Assembly (NCBI RefSeq): GCF_003633725.1
Contig: NZ_RBIJ01000001.1
Span: forward strand, 62,001-126,000
DNA: 64,000 bases
Origin: Brockia lithotrophica
Lineage (GTDB): Bacteria > Bacillota > Bacilli > Thermicanales > DSM-22653
Reading direction: 5' to 3'
The notes below the pieces were generated by a model that made no database searches, had not been told where the DNA came from, and worked only from the letters and a program-made list of their open reading frames with translations. Both the position numbers and the translations under genes were made by a program. Positions 40,244 through 49,023 of this stretch are shown piece after piece (positions within the stretch are counted from its first letter, which is position 1; each line of letters starts with the position of its first letter).

Positions 40244-41659
40244 GTGAGGGCAGAGAGTTGGGGAGAGGCGGCATTTTGGGCGTTCGTCGAGGCCTACATC
40301 CGGAGGCGCGGGTTTCGCATCGTGGCGTGGCGGGACGCCTACGACGTCCGCGGGGTGCGCCCTTCCGTTCACCTCGTGGAAAAGCTCGGCGAGCGCGTCA
40401 CATACGTGCGCCTCTTTTGCGCGTCGCCGGACGCGTTCCCGCTCTCCGAAGTCGTGCGGGCGACGCTCCGCATGGGGGACATGCTCCGGCGGCGTTTTCG
40501 CGCTCCTTCCCTCGAGGCTGTGCTTCTCTTCGTCGCATGCTCCGCGCGCGAGGAGGATGCGCGAAGCGACCTCGGCCCTTTTTCCGACGGCGATGCGGTG
40601 AGCACCGCGCTGGCGGAAGTCCACGGAGCCACGAACTTCTTGCTTGGGGTCCTTTTCCCTGCCGACGGGGAGTTCGCGCTTTCCGTCGCCGAGGTGCCCC
40701 AGGCGGCGGAAGAGGCGGGAGAAGTTCGTCTGTCGCCTTGCCCCTTCGGTACCTCGGAGAAGAAGGAACTCGCCCACGAGGCTGACCGGGTGGGTTCCCC
40801 CGTTTCAGACGCGGACGCTCGGGGCTTCTCCGCCACCTCTGAGGGGGGAGCGCCCCTTTCCCAGGGTCTGGCGAAGCGGGAGTGCGCCTTTTGGCAAGAG
40901 GTACTTGCGGGCGGCCTTCGCCCGTACCTCCCGCGCTACGCCCGCTGGTGGAGCGGGTTCTTTTCTTCTTCTCCCTTGGCGGGCGGCCTTCGTCGGAAGG
41001 GAGACGGCGTTTCCCCTTCCCCCGAGAGAGGTCTCGAAGTACGCCCGCCCATGTTCGGCACGTACCTTCTCCTCGGAACGTCTGCCGCCACGTACCTTCT
41101 CCTCTCCTGGCCCGAGCTTGCCAACCGCCTGCAGGAAATTTGGCTCCGGCATGCCGGGATCTTCGGCCTCGTTTTGGAAGGGCTCGGGTCTCCCTTCGTC
41201 TTCGGCGGGTTTCCCTCGCTCGTCCTCGCCGCCCTTGCCCTCTACGTCCTCGCTCCTCCTGCGGAGAGCGCCTTCGGTACGTCGCGCCTCCTCACCCTCT
41301 ACGTCGGCGGAGGACTTTTGGGCGTGCGCTGGGCGGAAGCCCTCTCAGGTGCGGAAGCTTGGGGAGGTACGGCGGCGCTCTACGCCCTCGTCGGCGGCCT
41401 TTTGAGCTTTCTCCTCCGCCGCCGTCGCCTCTTGGGGCGCGAATTTCTCGTTGACGCGGGCGTCCTCCTTGGAATCGCGCTTCTTCTCCTCTTCGCCTTT
41501 GCCTCCGTCCACCCGGTACTCGCCTTCGGCGGCCTTTTGGGCGGAACGCTTCTCGGCGTGGCCCTTACGCCGGAACTCGGTTCCTCCCCTGTGCGCACCT
41601 CTTTCTGGGCCCTCGTAGTCTACGGACTCTTTCTCGCCTGGGGGATGCTCAGCGCGTGA
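40244..41659 (+). CDS. YqgP-like rhomboid homologue lacking the catalytic dyad
   Basis: About 471 residues. The cytoplasmic N-terminal domain (FWAFVEAYIRRRGFRIVAW, VHLVEKLGERVTYVRLF) recalls that of B. subtilis GluP/YqgP. A low-complexity linker precedes six or seven membrane helices with rhomboid spacing. The usual G-x-S-G-A motif reads GGTAALYALVGG and the usual histidine helix A-H-L-G-G-L-L-G-G reads LAFGGLLGG, so the serine-histidine dyad appears lost. It would be a pseudoprotease (inference). The GTG follows GGGGGGAGG. Confidence 0.6.
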   Translation: MRAESWGEAAFWAFVEAYIRRRGFRIVAWRDAYDVRGVRPSVHLVEKLGERVTYVRLFCASPDAFPLSEVVRATLRMGDMLRRRFRAPSLEAVLLFVACSAREEDARSDLGPFSDGDAVSTALAEVHGATNFLLGVLFPADGEFALSVAEVPQAAEEAGEVRLSPCPFGTSEKKELAHEADRVGSPVSDADARGFSATSEGGAPLSQGLAKRECAFWQEVLAGGLRPYLPRYARWWSGFFSSSPLAGGLRRKGDGVSPSPERGLEVRPPMFGTYLLLGTSAATYLLLSWPELANRLQEIWLRHAGIFGLVLEGLGSPFVFGGFPSLVLAALALYVLAPPAESAFGTSRLLTLYVGGGLLGVRWAEALSGAEAWGGTAALYALVGGLLSFLLRRRRLLGREFLVDAGVLLGIALLLLFAFASVHPVLAFGGLLGGTLLGVALTPELGSSPVRTSFWALVVYGLFLAWGMLSA

Positions 41660-41783
41660 GGTCTTTCCCCCGCATCCGCTGCATAAGGACGTAGGGCGGC
41701 TGTGTGCCCTTTCCGCCTTGTGGCGGGGAGGGCGGTCGCCTTTCGAGTACGGAACGGTGCGTACGGGCGGAGATGGTGAAGGC

Positions 41784-43391
41784 GTGTACGGGTTCGAGGC
41801 GATTTGGCGGCGAATCCGCGGCGCGGCATCGTCCTTCGGCCGCCGTGCGGCGGTCGGGTTCCGCTTCGGTGCCTTCCGCACGTTTGTTTTCGGTTCCGAC
41901 CGCGCAGGGCGATTCGTTCCGCGCCGCGTTTTCGTACGCCTGGGGGTGTTTTTCGCCGTTTCGTCGCTGGCGGCGGGAATCGGGTTCCACGTGGCCGAAC
42001 GCTGGGAGCTTTCGCGCGCCCCGGAGGCGACGCGCGGGGCCTTTCTCTCGGCTTTGGAACGGGGCGATCCGGATGCGGCGGCGTCTTACGCCGTGACGCG
42101 CGACGAAGAGGGGCATTGGCACCCCGTTTCCCGCGAATGGGGGGCGCTCCTCGCGGCCGCCTATCGTTCCGATCCTTCCTACCGGGAGTGGCTCAGCACC
42201 CACCTTGCCTTTCGAGGAGAGACGGACGAAGCGCTTCCACCGCCCTTTTCCCTCGTCCGGGTGGGGCGCGCGTTTCGCGTCTACCTCCCGGCTCTGTATG
42301 TCTGGGTGCCGGAAGGGGGAGAACGCGCATCCTCCGGTTCCCAAACCGGGACCTTCGAACTCCTCGCGGGAGGAGAAAGGGAGGGGATCGCATTTCCTCT
42401 GCCCGAGGTGCGACCGGGGAGGTTCGGCCCCTTTCCTCCCGTGTCCGGCGAACTTCGGTATGCCTGCCCGGACCTTAAGGACAACTCTCCGGAGGGGGGC
42501 GCGGCCGAGCCCTGGTTTGCCGTACGAAGGCTCACCCCCGAGCGGGCTTTAGAAGCCGACGCCATCGTCTGGTGGCTCGGCGCACCTCCCGGCTTCGACA
42601 TGCGGGCCCCCGAGGTTCTGGAAGTTGCCGTGCGCTTTGCCGTCTCCTTCGACGAGGCCCTGCGAAAACGCGACGCCTCCCTCTTAGAGGGGACGGATGC
42701 AGAACTCCGGCGCCTCTTTTCGGACATGATCGCCCAGGGAGAACTTCCTTCAGGTACGCCCGAACTCCGGCCGCGGAGGATCCGCCTCTGCCCGTCCGCC
42801 CAAAACCCCCGTCGTGTATTGGACGGTGCGGGAGGCGAACTGCTCGAAGCCGACGTGGAGGAAGAGTGGGAGAACGATATCGTCGTCCGCTGGCGGTACC
42901 GCTTCCGCCGCGAAGGGGACGGCTCCCTGGCCATCGTCGCCGCGGTCCGCGCGGACGCGGAAGCCGTTTCGCCGCTTCCGAGGGACGGGGTGGGCGACTT
43001 CCTTCCGGAACGCCCCCCCGCCTTCGGCGGCAGGCTACAGGCGGGGGGAGAACGCGGAGAATCCGATGCGGATTGTCTCGTGCGGAACACGGATCTCGTG
43101 TACGTGATCGGCTTCGACGGGGGGGTCGTCCCCCACCGGAACGACCGCGATCCGCAAGGCGAAGAAGCCCTCGCCGTGCGCCGATGGGCGGAGGCGCAAG
43201 GGGGGGTGGTGCGCTTTCGCGAACTCCCTTGGCCGGAAGGGATCGCCGCTCTGCGTCGCGGCGAGATCGACGGGTACTTCGGTGCGATCTCGCCGGACGA
43301 GGCATCCCGGCGACTTCCCGGGTCGCCGTACGTCGTGCTCGAAGCCGGGGGCGGTCGCCGTACCGTCCTTCTCCTCGCCCCGCAGCGGTAA
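41784..43391 (+). CDS. Large membrane-anchored protein of unknown function
   Basis: About 535 residues. A basic N-terminus and one hydrophobic helix (FVRLGVFFAVSSLAAGIGF, ~55-75) precede a long extracytoplasmic part. Residues ~85-150 resemble NTF2-like repeats of TcaA-type envelope proteins (APEATRGAFLSALERGDPDAA). The last ~100 residues (LVYVIGFDGGVVPHRNDRDP, GIAALRRGEIDGYFGAIS) look like part of a family 3 solute-binding domain. The GTG at 41784 has a weak AGATGG site; an upstream start at 41718 is possible. I cannot assign a function. Confidence 0.65.
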   Translation: MYGFEAIWRRIRGAASSFGRRAAVGFRFGAFRTFVFGSDRAGRFVPRRVFVRLGVFFAVSSLAAGIGFHVAERWELSRAPEATRGAFLSALERGDPDAAASYAVTRDEEGHWHPVSREWGALLAAAYRSDPSYREWLSTHLAFRGETDEALPPPFSLVRVGRAFRVYLPALYVWVPEGGERASSGSQTGTFELLAGGEREGIAFPLPEVRPGRFGPFPPVSGELRYACPDLKDNSPEGGAAEPWFAVRRLTPERALEADAIVWWLGAPPGFDMRAPEVLEVAVRFAVSFDEALRKRDASLLEGTDAELRRLFSDMIAQGELPSGTPELRPRRIRLCPSAQNPRRVLDGAGGELLEADVEEEWENDIVVRWRYRFRREGDGSLAIVAAVRADAEAVSPLPRDGVGDFLPERPPAFGGRLQAGGERGESDADCLVRNTDLVYVIGFDGGVVPHRNDRDPQGEEALAVRRWAEAQGGVVRFRELPWPEGIAALRRGEIDGYFGAISPDEASRRLPGSPYVVLEAGGGRRTVLLLAPQR

Positions 43392-43412
43392 AGCGCAGGG
43401 AAACGGCAACGA

Positions 43413-43451
43413 ATTCGAACGTTCGAATCTCCGCGTCCGTTGTGCTATAGT
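43413..43451 (+). promoter_or_regulatory. ylaN: ylaN promoter with ATTCGAACGTTCGAAT palindrome
   Basis: A perfect 16-bp palindrome (43413-43428) overlaps the -35 TTCGAA (43422-43427), with an 18-base spacer and TATAGT (43446-43451). The dyad lacks the four-base spacer of the LexA box CGAAC-N4-GTTCG, so the regulator is unknown. Confidence 0.55.
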
Positions 43452-43487
43452 AATGCGTAAAGGGTGTCCCGGTCGGGGGAGGTTCGC

Positions 43488-43802
43488 ATGGACAACGTCG
43501 ACTTCGCCGCCAAGGCGCTGGAAATTTTGGAATCCGATGCGGAGCGCATCATGCGCCTCATCCGCGTGCAACGGGAAAACCTCGTCCTCCCGAACTGTCC
43601 CCTCTATCAGGAGGTTCTCGATACGCAAATGTTTGGCCTTTCCCGCGAGGTGGACTTTGCCGTACGCCTCGGCCTCATCTCGCGCGAGGAGGGGAAGCGG
43701 ATCCTCGACCGCTTGGAAGAAGAGCTAGCCCGCCTCGATGCAGAGGTTGCGCGAGACGTGAGCGTGTCCCGTCCGGATGCCGGGTGTCGGCCGACTCCGT
43801 GA
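43488..43802 (+). CDS. ylaN: YlaN-family protein (Fur antagonist family)
   Basis: 104 residues. The core [20 protein letters not shown] followed by [18 protein letters not shown] is the YlaN (DUF1507) signature. B. subtilis YlaN binds iron and relieves Fur repression when iron is scarce. Here the protein has a non-conserved ~20-residue C-terminal tail. The ATG follows GGGGGAGG. It has its own promoter and a terminator that lies inside the opposite-strand small ORF. Confidence 0.9.
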   Translation: MDNVDFAAKALEILESDAERIMRLIRVQRENLVLPNCPLYQEVLDTQMFGLSREVDFAVRLGLISREEGKRILDRLEEELARLDAEVARDVSVSRPDAGCRPTP

Positions 43803-43847
43803 GGGCGGTCAGCCGACGCCCCCCGGCGTTTCCGTTCGGAGTGAGGC

Positions 43848-44015
43848 TCAGTACGGACGGAGTACGAGGTACACGGCGAGCGGGAGAAGCCCCAACGCGA
43901 GAAAGATCACGGCCCACGCTTGGGCCGTTTTTTGTTCTCGGCGAAGCGTCTGCGCCCAAAGGATTGCGTGGAGCGCACCGCCACCGGCGACAAAGAGGGT
44001 GATCAACGTGGCCAT
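43848..44015 (-). CDS. Tiny two-helix membrane protein after gerKC (candidate Ger D subunit)
   Basis: 55 residues. Two hydrophobic helices (LITLFVAGGGALHAILWA and AVIFLALGLLPLAVYLVL) flank a short basic turn. The ATG is 8 bases after the gerKC stop and follows GGTGAGG. Some Bacillus ger operons carry small two-helix D genes that tune receptor function; this has the same size class and position. Against it, the ylaN terminator hairpin lies within the frame on the other strand, and the sequence is too short for a family match. Confidence 0.5.
   Translation of the reverse strand: MATLITLFVAGGGALHAILWAQTLRREQKTAQAWAVIFLALGLLPLAVYLVLRPY
43909..43933 (+). terminator. ylaN: ylaN terminator
   Basis: ACGGCCCA pairs with TGGGCCGT (8 bp, CGCT loop), followed by TTTTTTG. 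It lies inside the minus-strand two-helix ORF. Confidence 0.8.
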
Positions 44016-44023
44016 CGCACGCC

Positions 44024-45319
44024 TCACCAGCGCATCTTGGGTTCCGGGGATTCTTCTTGGGTGGTCACGGTCTTTCCGAAGTTGATGATCTTTACGTCCA
44101 CGTGGACTTCTACCTCGGCGCGGGGGAATTTTCCCGGGAAATCGTACCGACGGTAGTCTTCCCACGTTGGAAAAAGCCTAAGCGCAAATCGGCTCCAACC
44201 GAAGATGTCCGTTTCGAACTCTTTCTGCGCCCGGTGGACGACCCGGCGGAAGGCCGATTCGAGTTCCTTGCGGATGCTCTCGTGGAGGAGTTTTCGCTTC
44301 TCGGCGTCGTTCACGTAGTCGACCCGCGAGGGAACGGAGAGGACCTCTACGCGGAAGGGGACGTCGACGACGATCCGAGGAATCTCGCGGCTTACGTCGA
44401 TGCGGATCCGCGGTCCCTCCCAGTTTTGGATCCGCGTGGAGACGTAGTACGTCGGATCTACGGGATCGCGAAATCCGATGAGGTAAGTCGCTACGTGAAG
44501 TTGGTTTCCTAAGAGGAGGGCGAAGCGCGTCTCATACCCCGTGAGCGCCCCGACCATCTTCCCCCGCGCGAGAGCGGCGCTCCCGATCATCTCCACGGGA
44601 TCCCCTCCTTCGATGCGGAGTTCCCCGGGGAAGGCGCGGTCGTCTCGTCCTTCCGAACCTTCCTCGCGTCGAGCCGTGGCGTACGTGACGAGGTAGCCAG
44701 CACGGATGCTGTAGGCGCGGAGGAATTCGTTGAGCGTGGAAATGGGGACGGTTCCCGTATCCTTCCAGCGGTTGAGCTTGAAGCGATAAAAGATGTACGG
44801 AAGCGTCTCGAATCGGGGGCGGTTTTCCCGCAAAAAGTCCTCCGCGCGCTCGTGCGTGACGATGATCGGCGTTGCCCGGCGCATTTCCGGGTCGCGGAGT
44901 GCCGCGGCGAGGGTGACGAAGAGGTCTTCTTGGCGCACGAGCTCCTCGCCGATGACGATCGTCTGAACGTGGGAGATGTTGATCCGACGGGTGACCACGG
45001 AGTTTGCGATGTCCCGCGCCCAGATGGGCGTCGTATCGCGCACCGTGACGTACGTGACGTTTGGCTCCTTTTGCGCCGTCTGGCTTATAGGAATGGAAGC
45101 CTTTTTGGTGTTCATGAGCTCGAAGGTGACATCCAGCCGCCCCGGCTGTTCCGCACGGTCGAGGCCGATGGCCGAGGCAAAGACGATGTCCTCGAGTTCG
45201 ACCTTGTCCCAACAGCCGCCCAGGGTCAACAATCCGCCGATCCCCGCGAGGAGGAACGCGGAACGCCCTAAAGCCCGAAGCGCACATTTCAGACGCCCGC
45301 GCGCCGTCGACCGAGGCAT
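44024..45319 (-). CDS. gerKC: Germinant receptor C subunit (GerKC-type lipoprotein)
   Basis: About 431 residues. A lipoprotein signal (LLTLGGCWDKVELEDI) is followed by the GerAC three-domain body with IGLDRAEQPGRLDVTFELMN and SHVQTIVIGEELVRQED. The C subunit is a membrane-anchored component required for germinant sensing. ATG 45319 gives a family-like signal peptide. An in-frame ATG at 45415 has a better ribosome site (GGAGGAGG) and would add 32 low-complexity residues, so the start is uncertain. Third gene of ger operon 1. Confidence 0.9.
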   Translation of the reverse strand: MPRSTARGRLKCALRALGRSAFLLAGIGGLLTLGGCWDKVELEDIVFASAIGLDRAEQPGRLDVTFELMNTKKASIPISQTAQKEPNVTYVTVRDTTPIWARDIANSVVTRRINISHVQTIVIGEELVRQEDLFVTLAAALRDPEMRRATPIIVTHERAEDFLRENRPRFETLPYIFYRFKLNRWKDTGTVPISTLNEFLRAYSIRAGYLVTYATARREEGSEGRDDRAFPGELRIEGGDPVEMIGSAALARGKMVGALTGYETRFALLLGNQLHVATYLIGFRDPVDPTYYVSTRIQNWEGPRIRIDVSREIPRIVVDVPFRVEVLSVPSRVDYVNDAEKRKLLHESIRKELESAFRRVVHRAQKEFETDIFGWSRFALRLFPTWEDYRRYDFPGKFPRAEVEVHVDVKIINFGKTVTTQEESPEPKMRW

Positions 45320-45486
45320 TTCCGCCCTGCCTTTCGGGAGGGCTTCGCCCTTACGGCCACGAGGGGAGGGTACGGGAGACTTCGGCCCTTCTCGCCCTTC
45401 CTTTTTCATCGCCATCGGCCTCCTCCATCCGAGTTTGGCTGCACTACGCCAGAAACGTCGCCGTCGGCCGAGGTTCGAGGCGAAGT

Positions 45487-46602
45487 TCAGTGCGGCCTTC
45501 CTCCCCGGAACGGCTGCTTTCCCGCGGGAAGCGGCCAGAGCACGACGGCAAGGCCCAAGAGGAGCATGACGAAGGTGGCGGCGACGACGACGGCGTACTT
45601 CCAGCGAAAGATGTCGTTGATCCCCACGGGGATGAGGCTCGTGAGAAAGAGGTAGGCGGCAACGAGCGGGAGAAGCGGCCTTCCCGCGGGTACGTCCAGG
45701 GCGAGGCGGAGGAGCTGGGCGAGGAGGTAAAGGACGATGGCGAGCCGCGCCACGGAGGCCATGACCCAGATGTAGAGGAAGATCGCCTCGATGTGGGAGA
45801 TGTAGAGCCCAAAGTGGGCGAAGCGCGTGAGTTGCTGGTAGTGGAAGAGGATGTCGTTTACGCTGGGGAAACCGAAGACCCAGTCGTAGAGGAGAAGAAA
45901 CACGCTCATCACCAGGGCGGCCATTCCCGTCCCCGTGAGGATTGCCCGGCGAAAGGTGCGAACTCCCCCCTTTGTGGCACCGGCGAGGAAGGCGAGGAAA
46001 AACGGCTCGCAGAAAAAGCCGAGGGTGAGGAGGGATTCCCGGAGAATCCGCGGAATTCCCGGTCCGAAGAGAGGAAAGGTATAGGACGGGTCCACGAGGT
46101 CGATGACGCCGAGGATGAGGAGGACGAAAAAAAACATGGCGTACACGAAGAACATGTTGCCCATTCGCCCGATCGCCTCGTAGCCGCGAGAGGCGACGTA
46201 CATCCCGCCCAAGAGGAGCACGAGGCCGACGGCGTGTTCGGGCGTACGCAGGTAGAACATCACCGTGAGCATGACGACGTACGGACGAAAGCAGAGCGCC
46301 CCCAGGGCGAGGAGGAGGAGGAAGAGGCCCCACGCGGTGAAGCGCGTCGCCGTAGGTACCCACATGAGCTTGAGGAGACGAAAGACGTCGTCGGCGCCGT
46401 GGCGCTCCATCTTCCGCGTGAGCGGGACAAAGAGGAGGACAAAGGCGAGCCACTGGATGAGGGGGACCATCCATGCGGCGTTGCCGCCGATTTGGAAATA
46501 GAGTGTTGTATTTTCGTCCGTGCCGCGGAGGGCGATGAGGAAAAACGTCATCGTCGTGAGCTCGCGAAAGCCGATGCGTCGGTTGGTCGACGGCGTTTCC
46601 AC
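45487..46602 (-). CDS. gerKB: Germinant receptor B subunit (GerKB-type permease)
   Basis: 371 residues with ten predicted membrane helices, an APC-superfamily spore germination permease. RIGFRELTTMTFFLIALRG opens the protein; later helices include MFFFVLLILGVIDLVDP and LAIVLYLLAQLLRLALD. The B subunit is the likely ligand-binding and ion-channel component. Start GTG with GAGGAGGGGG upstream. Second gene of ger operon 1. Confidence 0.92.
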   Translation of the reverse strand: METPSTNRRIGFRELTTMTFFLIALRGTDENTTLYFQIGGNAAWMVPLIQWLAFVLLFVPLTRKMERHGADDVFRLLKLMWVPTATRFTAWGLFLLLLALGALCFRPYVVMLTVMFYLRTPEHAVGLVLLLGGMYVASRGYEAIGRMGNMFFVYAMFFFVLLILGVIDLVDPSYTFPLFGPGIPRILRESLLTLGFFCEPFFLAFLAGATKGGVRTFRRAILTGTGMAALVMSVFLLLYDWVFGFPSVNDILFHYQQLTRFAHFGLYISHIEAIFLYIWVMASVARLAIVLYLLAQLLRLALDVPAGRPLLPLVAAYLFLTSLIPVGINDIFRWKYAVVVAATFVMLLLGLAVVLWPLPAGKQPFRGGRPH

Positions 46603-46662
46603 GCGCCCCCTCCTCTCTTCGGGGGGTCTTTCGCCGCGCTCCTGCGGAAACCGGTTTCTCCC

Positions 46663-48270
46663 CTACGGTTTCGGGTTCCGGGGGTTCTCCCGCGCGGGGA
46701 TCCTGTGGAAGGGGAGGCGAAGGCGGAGCTCGGCTTGGGGCATGGCCGTTTCCGGGTTGTGGGTTTCCTCCCAGAAGGTGCGGCGGAAGAAGGTGTCTTT
46801 GGAGGAGGGGAGGTAGGGGGCGACGGGGGCCATGTGCCCTACGCCGAACGGTTCGTGGGAGACCATGTAGGCGAGGAGGACGGCGAAGAGCGTGGCGATG
46901 CCGAGGAAGCCGAAGAGGGCGGCGGCAAAGATGAAGAAAAAGCGCATGATCCGGAGGAAAAACCCGAGGCTCTGGTCAGGGATGGCGAAGGAGGCGAGGG
47001 CGGTGATCGCCACGACGATCACGAGGATGGGGCTTATAAGCCCGGCCTGAACGGCCGCCTGCCCGAGGATGAGGGCGCCGACGATGCCGATCGTAGGTCC
47101 GATCTGCGTGGGGATCCGCGTGGAGGCCTCCCGGATGAGCTCGAAGCTGAACTCCATGAGGAGGACTTCGACGACGGTCGGGTAGGGGACGTATTCGCGC
47201 GATCCGGCGATGGAGACGAGGAGGTCGAGGGGGATCGTTTCCGGGTGGTAGTTCACGGCGGCGACGTAGAGGGCGGGCGCGAGGAGGTTCAAAAAGAAGG
47301 CGGAGATCCTGAGCCCGCGGAGGAAGTTTCCGTACGCCCACCTCTGGTAGTGTTCGTCCGGCGTGTGCAGGAGGTTCCACTGCGGGGCGGGAGCGATGAG
47401 GACGAAGGGGAAGTTTTCCTGGATGAGGACGACGTGGCCTTCCAGGAGGTGGAAGGCCGCACGGTCCGGCCGTTCCGTTGCGAGGAAGGAGGGAAGGAGG
47501 CTCTTGGGGTAGGGGTCGAGGAGCTCCTCGATGAAGACGACGCGCTGAAAGTCTGCCTGCGCCAGCTCGTCGAGCCGCCGGCGAAAACGGTCGACGAATT
47601 CCTCGCTCGCCGTTCCCTTGAGGTAGAGAAGGGCCACCTCCGTCCGCGTCTCTGTCCCAATGCGAAAGGACTCGTGGACGAGGTTGGGCGAGCGCAGGTA
47701 GCGGCGGAGGATAGCGAGGTTTTGGTGCAGGTCTTCCACAAAGGCTTCCTGCGGCCCCTTAAGGACGTGTTCGATTTTGGGTTCTTGAACGGAACGCGTG
47801 GGGAAGAAGGAAAAGTCGATGGCGAAGGCGCGGCGGATCCCGTCGATGAAGAGGACGATGTGCCCGTCGAGGATGTGCCGAAGCGCGTCCTCCATTTCGT
47901 CCACGTAGTCCAGGTGGAGCGAGTCGAGGATCGTCGTGATCTCCGTGTAGGCCTTTTTCCCGGTGATGGCGGTAACCCGTTCGTTTAACGGCCGGATCAC
48001 GGCCTCGTCGATCGTGCTTTCTTCGATCGTCCCTTCCAGGTAGACGATGGCCGCCTTGCGCCGGCCGTATGTGATGTGGCGCACCTTGAGGTCGACGTTT
48101 TGCGGCGAATGAAAGTGCTCACGAACCTTGGCGACGTTCGTCTTGAGCTTAGAAGAGATGGGGCACTTGGGACACTTCGGCCCCGGCACGCCCGTGCGCT
48201 TTGCCGCCGCCTCTTCCAAGGTGCGCTGCTTTTCCCGGTGGCGCCGAAAGACGGACCAGGGGCGGAACAC
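46663..48270 (-). CDS. gerKA: Germinant receptor A subunit (GerKA type)
   Basis: About 535 residues. An N-terminal soluble domain (RKAAIVYLEGTIEESTIDEAV, NERVTAITGKKAYTEI) is followed by GerA-family hallmarks PQEAFVEDLHQNLAILRRYL, PYPKSLLPSFLATERPD, and membrane segments around FFLNLLAPALYVAAVNYHPE and GPTIGIVGALILGQAAVQAG. The GTG at 48270 follows GGAGGG and was preferred to longer starts. First gene of ger operon 1, divergent from the Asp23-family gene. Confidence 0.92.
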   Translation of the reverse strand: MFRPWSVFRRHREKQRTLEEAAAKRTGVPGPKCPKCPISSKLKTNVAKVREHFHSPQNVDLKVRHITYGRRKAAIVYLEGTIEESTIDEAVIRPLNERVTAITGKKAYTEITTILDSLHLDYVDEMEDALRHILDGHIVLFIDGIRRAFAIDFSFFPTRSVQEPKIEHVLKGPQEAFVEDLHQNLAILRRYLRSPNLVHESFRIGTETRTEVALLYLKGTASEEFVDRFRRRLDELAQADFQRVVFIEELLDPYPKSLLPSFLATERPDRAAFHLLEGHVVLIQENFPFVLIAPAPQWNLLHTPDEHYQRWAYGNFLRGLRISAFFLNLLAPALYVAAVNYHPETIPLDLLVSIAGSREYVPYPTVVEVLLMEFSFELIREASTRIPTQIGPTIGIVGALILGQAAVQAGLISPILVIVVAITALASFAIPDQSLGFFLRIMRFFFIFAAALFGFLGIATLFAVLLAYMVSHEPFGVGHMAPVAPYLPSSKDTFFRRTFWEETHNPETAMPQAELRLRLPFHRIPARENPRNPKP

Positions 48271-48435
48271 GGCGGTCCCTCCCTCCGGGTGCCCTCTCCG
48301 GCGAGGGCGTACCCTCCGCATTGGCAACTTCCGCCTCGCGTCTAGTTTTTGCCGGGGCATGCAGGAATATGAAAACCGCTGCGGTATAATGAAGCGAGAG
48401 CGGCAACGGCCGCCGCAGGCAAAGGAGGCCGGCAC

Positions 48436-49023
48436 ATGCCGATGGAGACCTTCGGGAGAGAACCTCGAGACGAAACGGGGCGTTCGTTGGGGGAACCCCC
48501 GTCGCATTCCGAAGCATCGTTTGCGCAGTCGAATAACAAGTATTCCAAAGAGTCGGAAACAAAAGAGCGCGGCGTGGCTATGGAGGTGATCTCCCTCCTC
48601 GTTCGCCTCGCCGTAGAGGATACACCCGGAGCTTACCTCGCAGAGGAGCCGTATGTGGGCGGCTGGGTGTACCGCCTTTGGGGGAGGCCCGCCGGGCCGG
48701 CGGTGCAGCTGCGCCGGGAAGACGGTCGGCTTTCCGTTTTCGTGCGCCTTGCCGTCGACTATGGTGCGGACATCCGGAGCGTGGCGCGCGAAGTCCAGAG
48801 GCGCGTCCGCGAAGATGTGGAGCGTCTTACGGGCTACGTCCCGGACGCCGTGGACGTCTTCGTCGAAGACGTCCGCGAGAGAAAGGCTCGGCCTCCCGAG
48901 CCCACCGCACAGGGCGAAGGTCGTTCAGCCGGAAACCCGACGGAGTCGGGAGATCGCCAAGGCGATGCCGACCTCCCCGAGGCTCAATACGAGGGACGTT
49001 CCTCCGTAGCTGATAAAGGGTAA
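48436..49023 (+). CDS. Asp23/Gls24-family envelope stress protein
   Basis: 195 residues. The central ~100 residues (EVISLLVRLAVEDTPGAYLA, LSVFVRLAVDYGADIRSVAR, EVQRRVREDVERLTGYVPDA) fit the Asp23 domain. The family forms small membrane-tethered or cytoplasmic proteins linked to envelope homeostasis. The first 45 and last 50 residues are low-complexity. The ATG at 48436 follows AAAGGAGG; an ATG at 48571 would remove the N-terminal extension. The 3' end overlaps convergent ftsW by 99 bases. A TATAAT at 48385 may be its -10. Confidence 0.75.
   Translation: MPMETFGREPRDETGRSLGEPPSHSEASFAQSNNKYSKESETKERGVAMEVISLLVRLAVEDTPGAYLAEEPYVGGWVYRLWGRPAGPAVQLRREDGRLSVFVRLAVDYGADIRSVAREVQRRVREDVERLTGYVPDAVDVFVEDVRERKARPPEPTAQGEGRSAGNPTESGDRQGDADLPEAQYEGRSSVADKG

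Noticed and set aside
43413-43428. ATTCGAACGTTCGAAT as a LexA/DinR box
   Set aside because: The Gram-positive SOS box needs four bases between CGAAC and GTTCG; here the halves abut.
45490-47988. 832-codon + strand frame opposite gerKB/gerKA
   Set aside because: Glutamate/glycine-rich shadow of two recognisable Ger proteins, with no ribosome site or motif.
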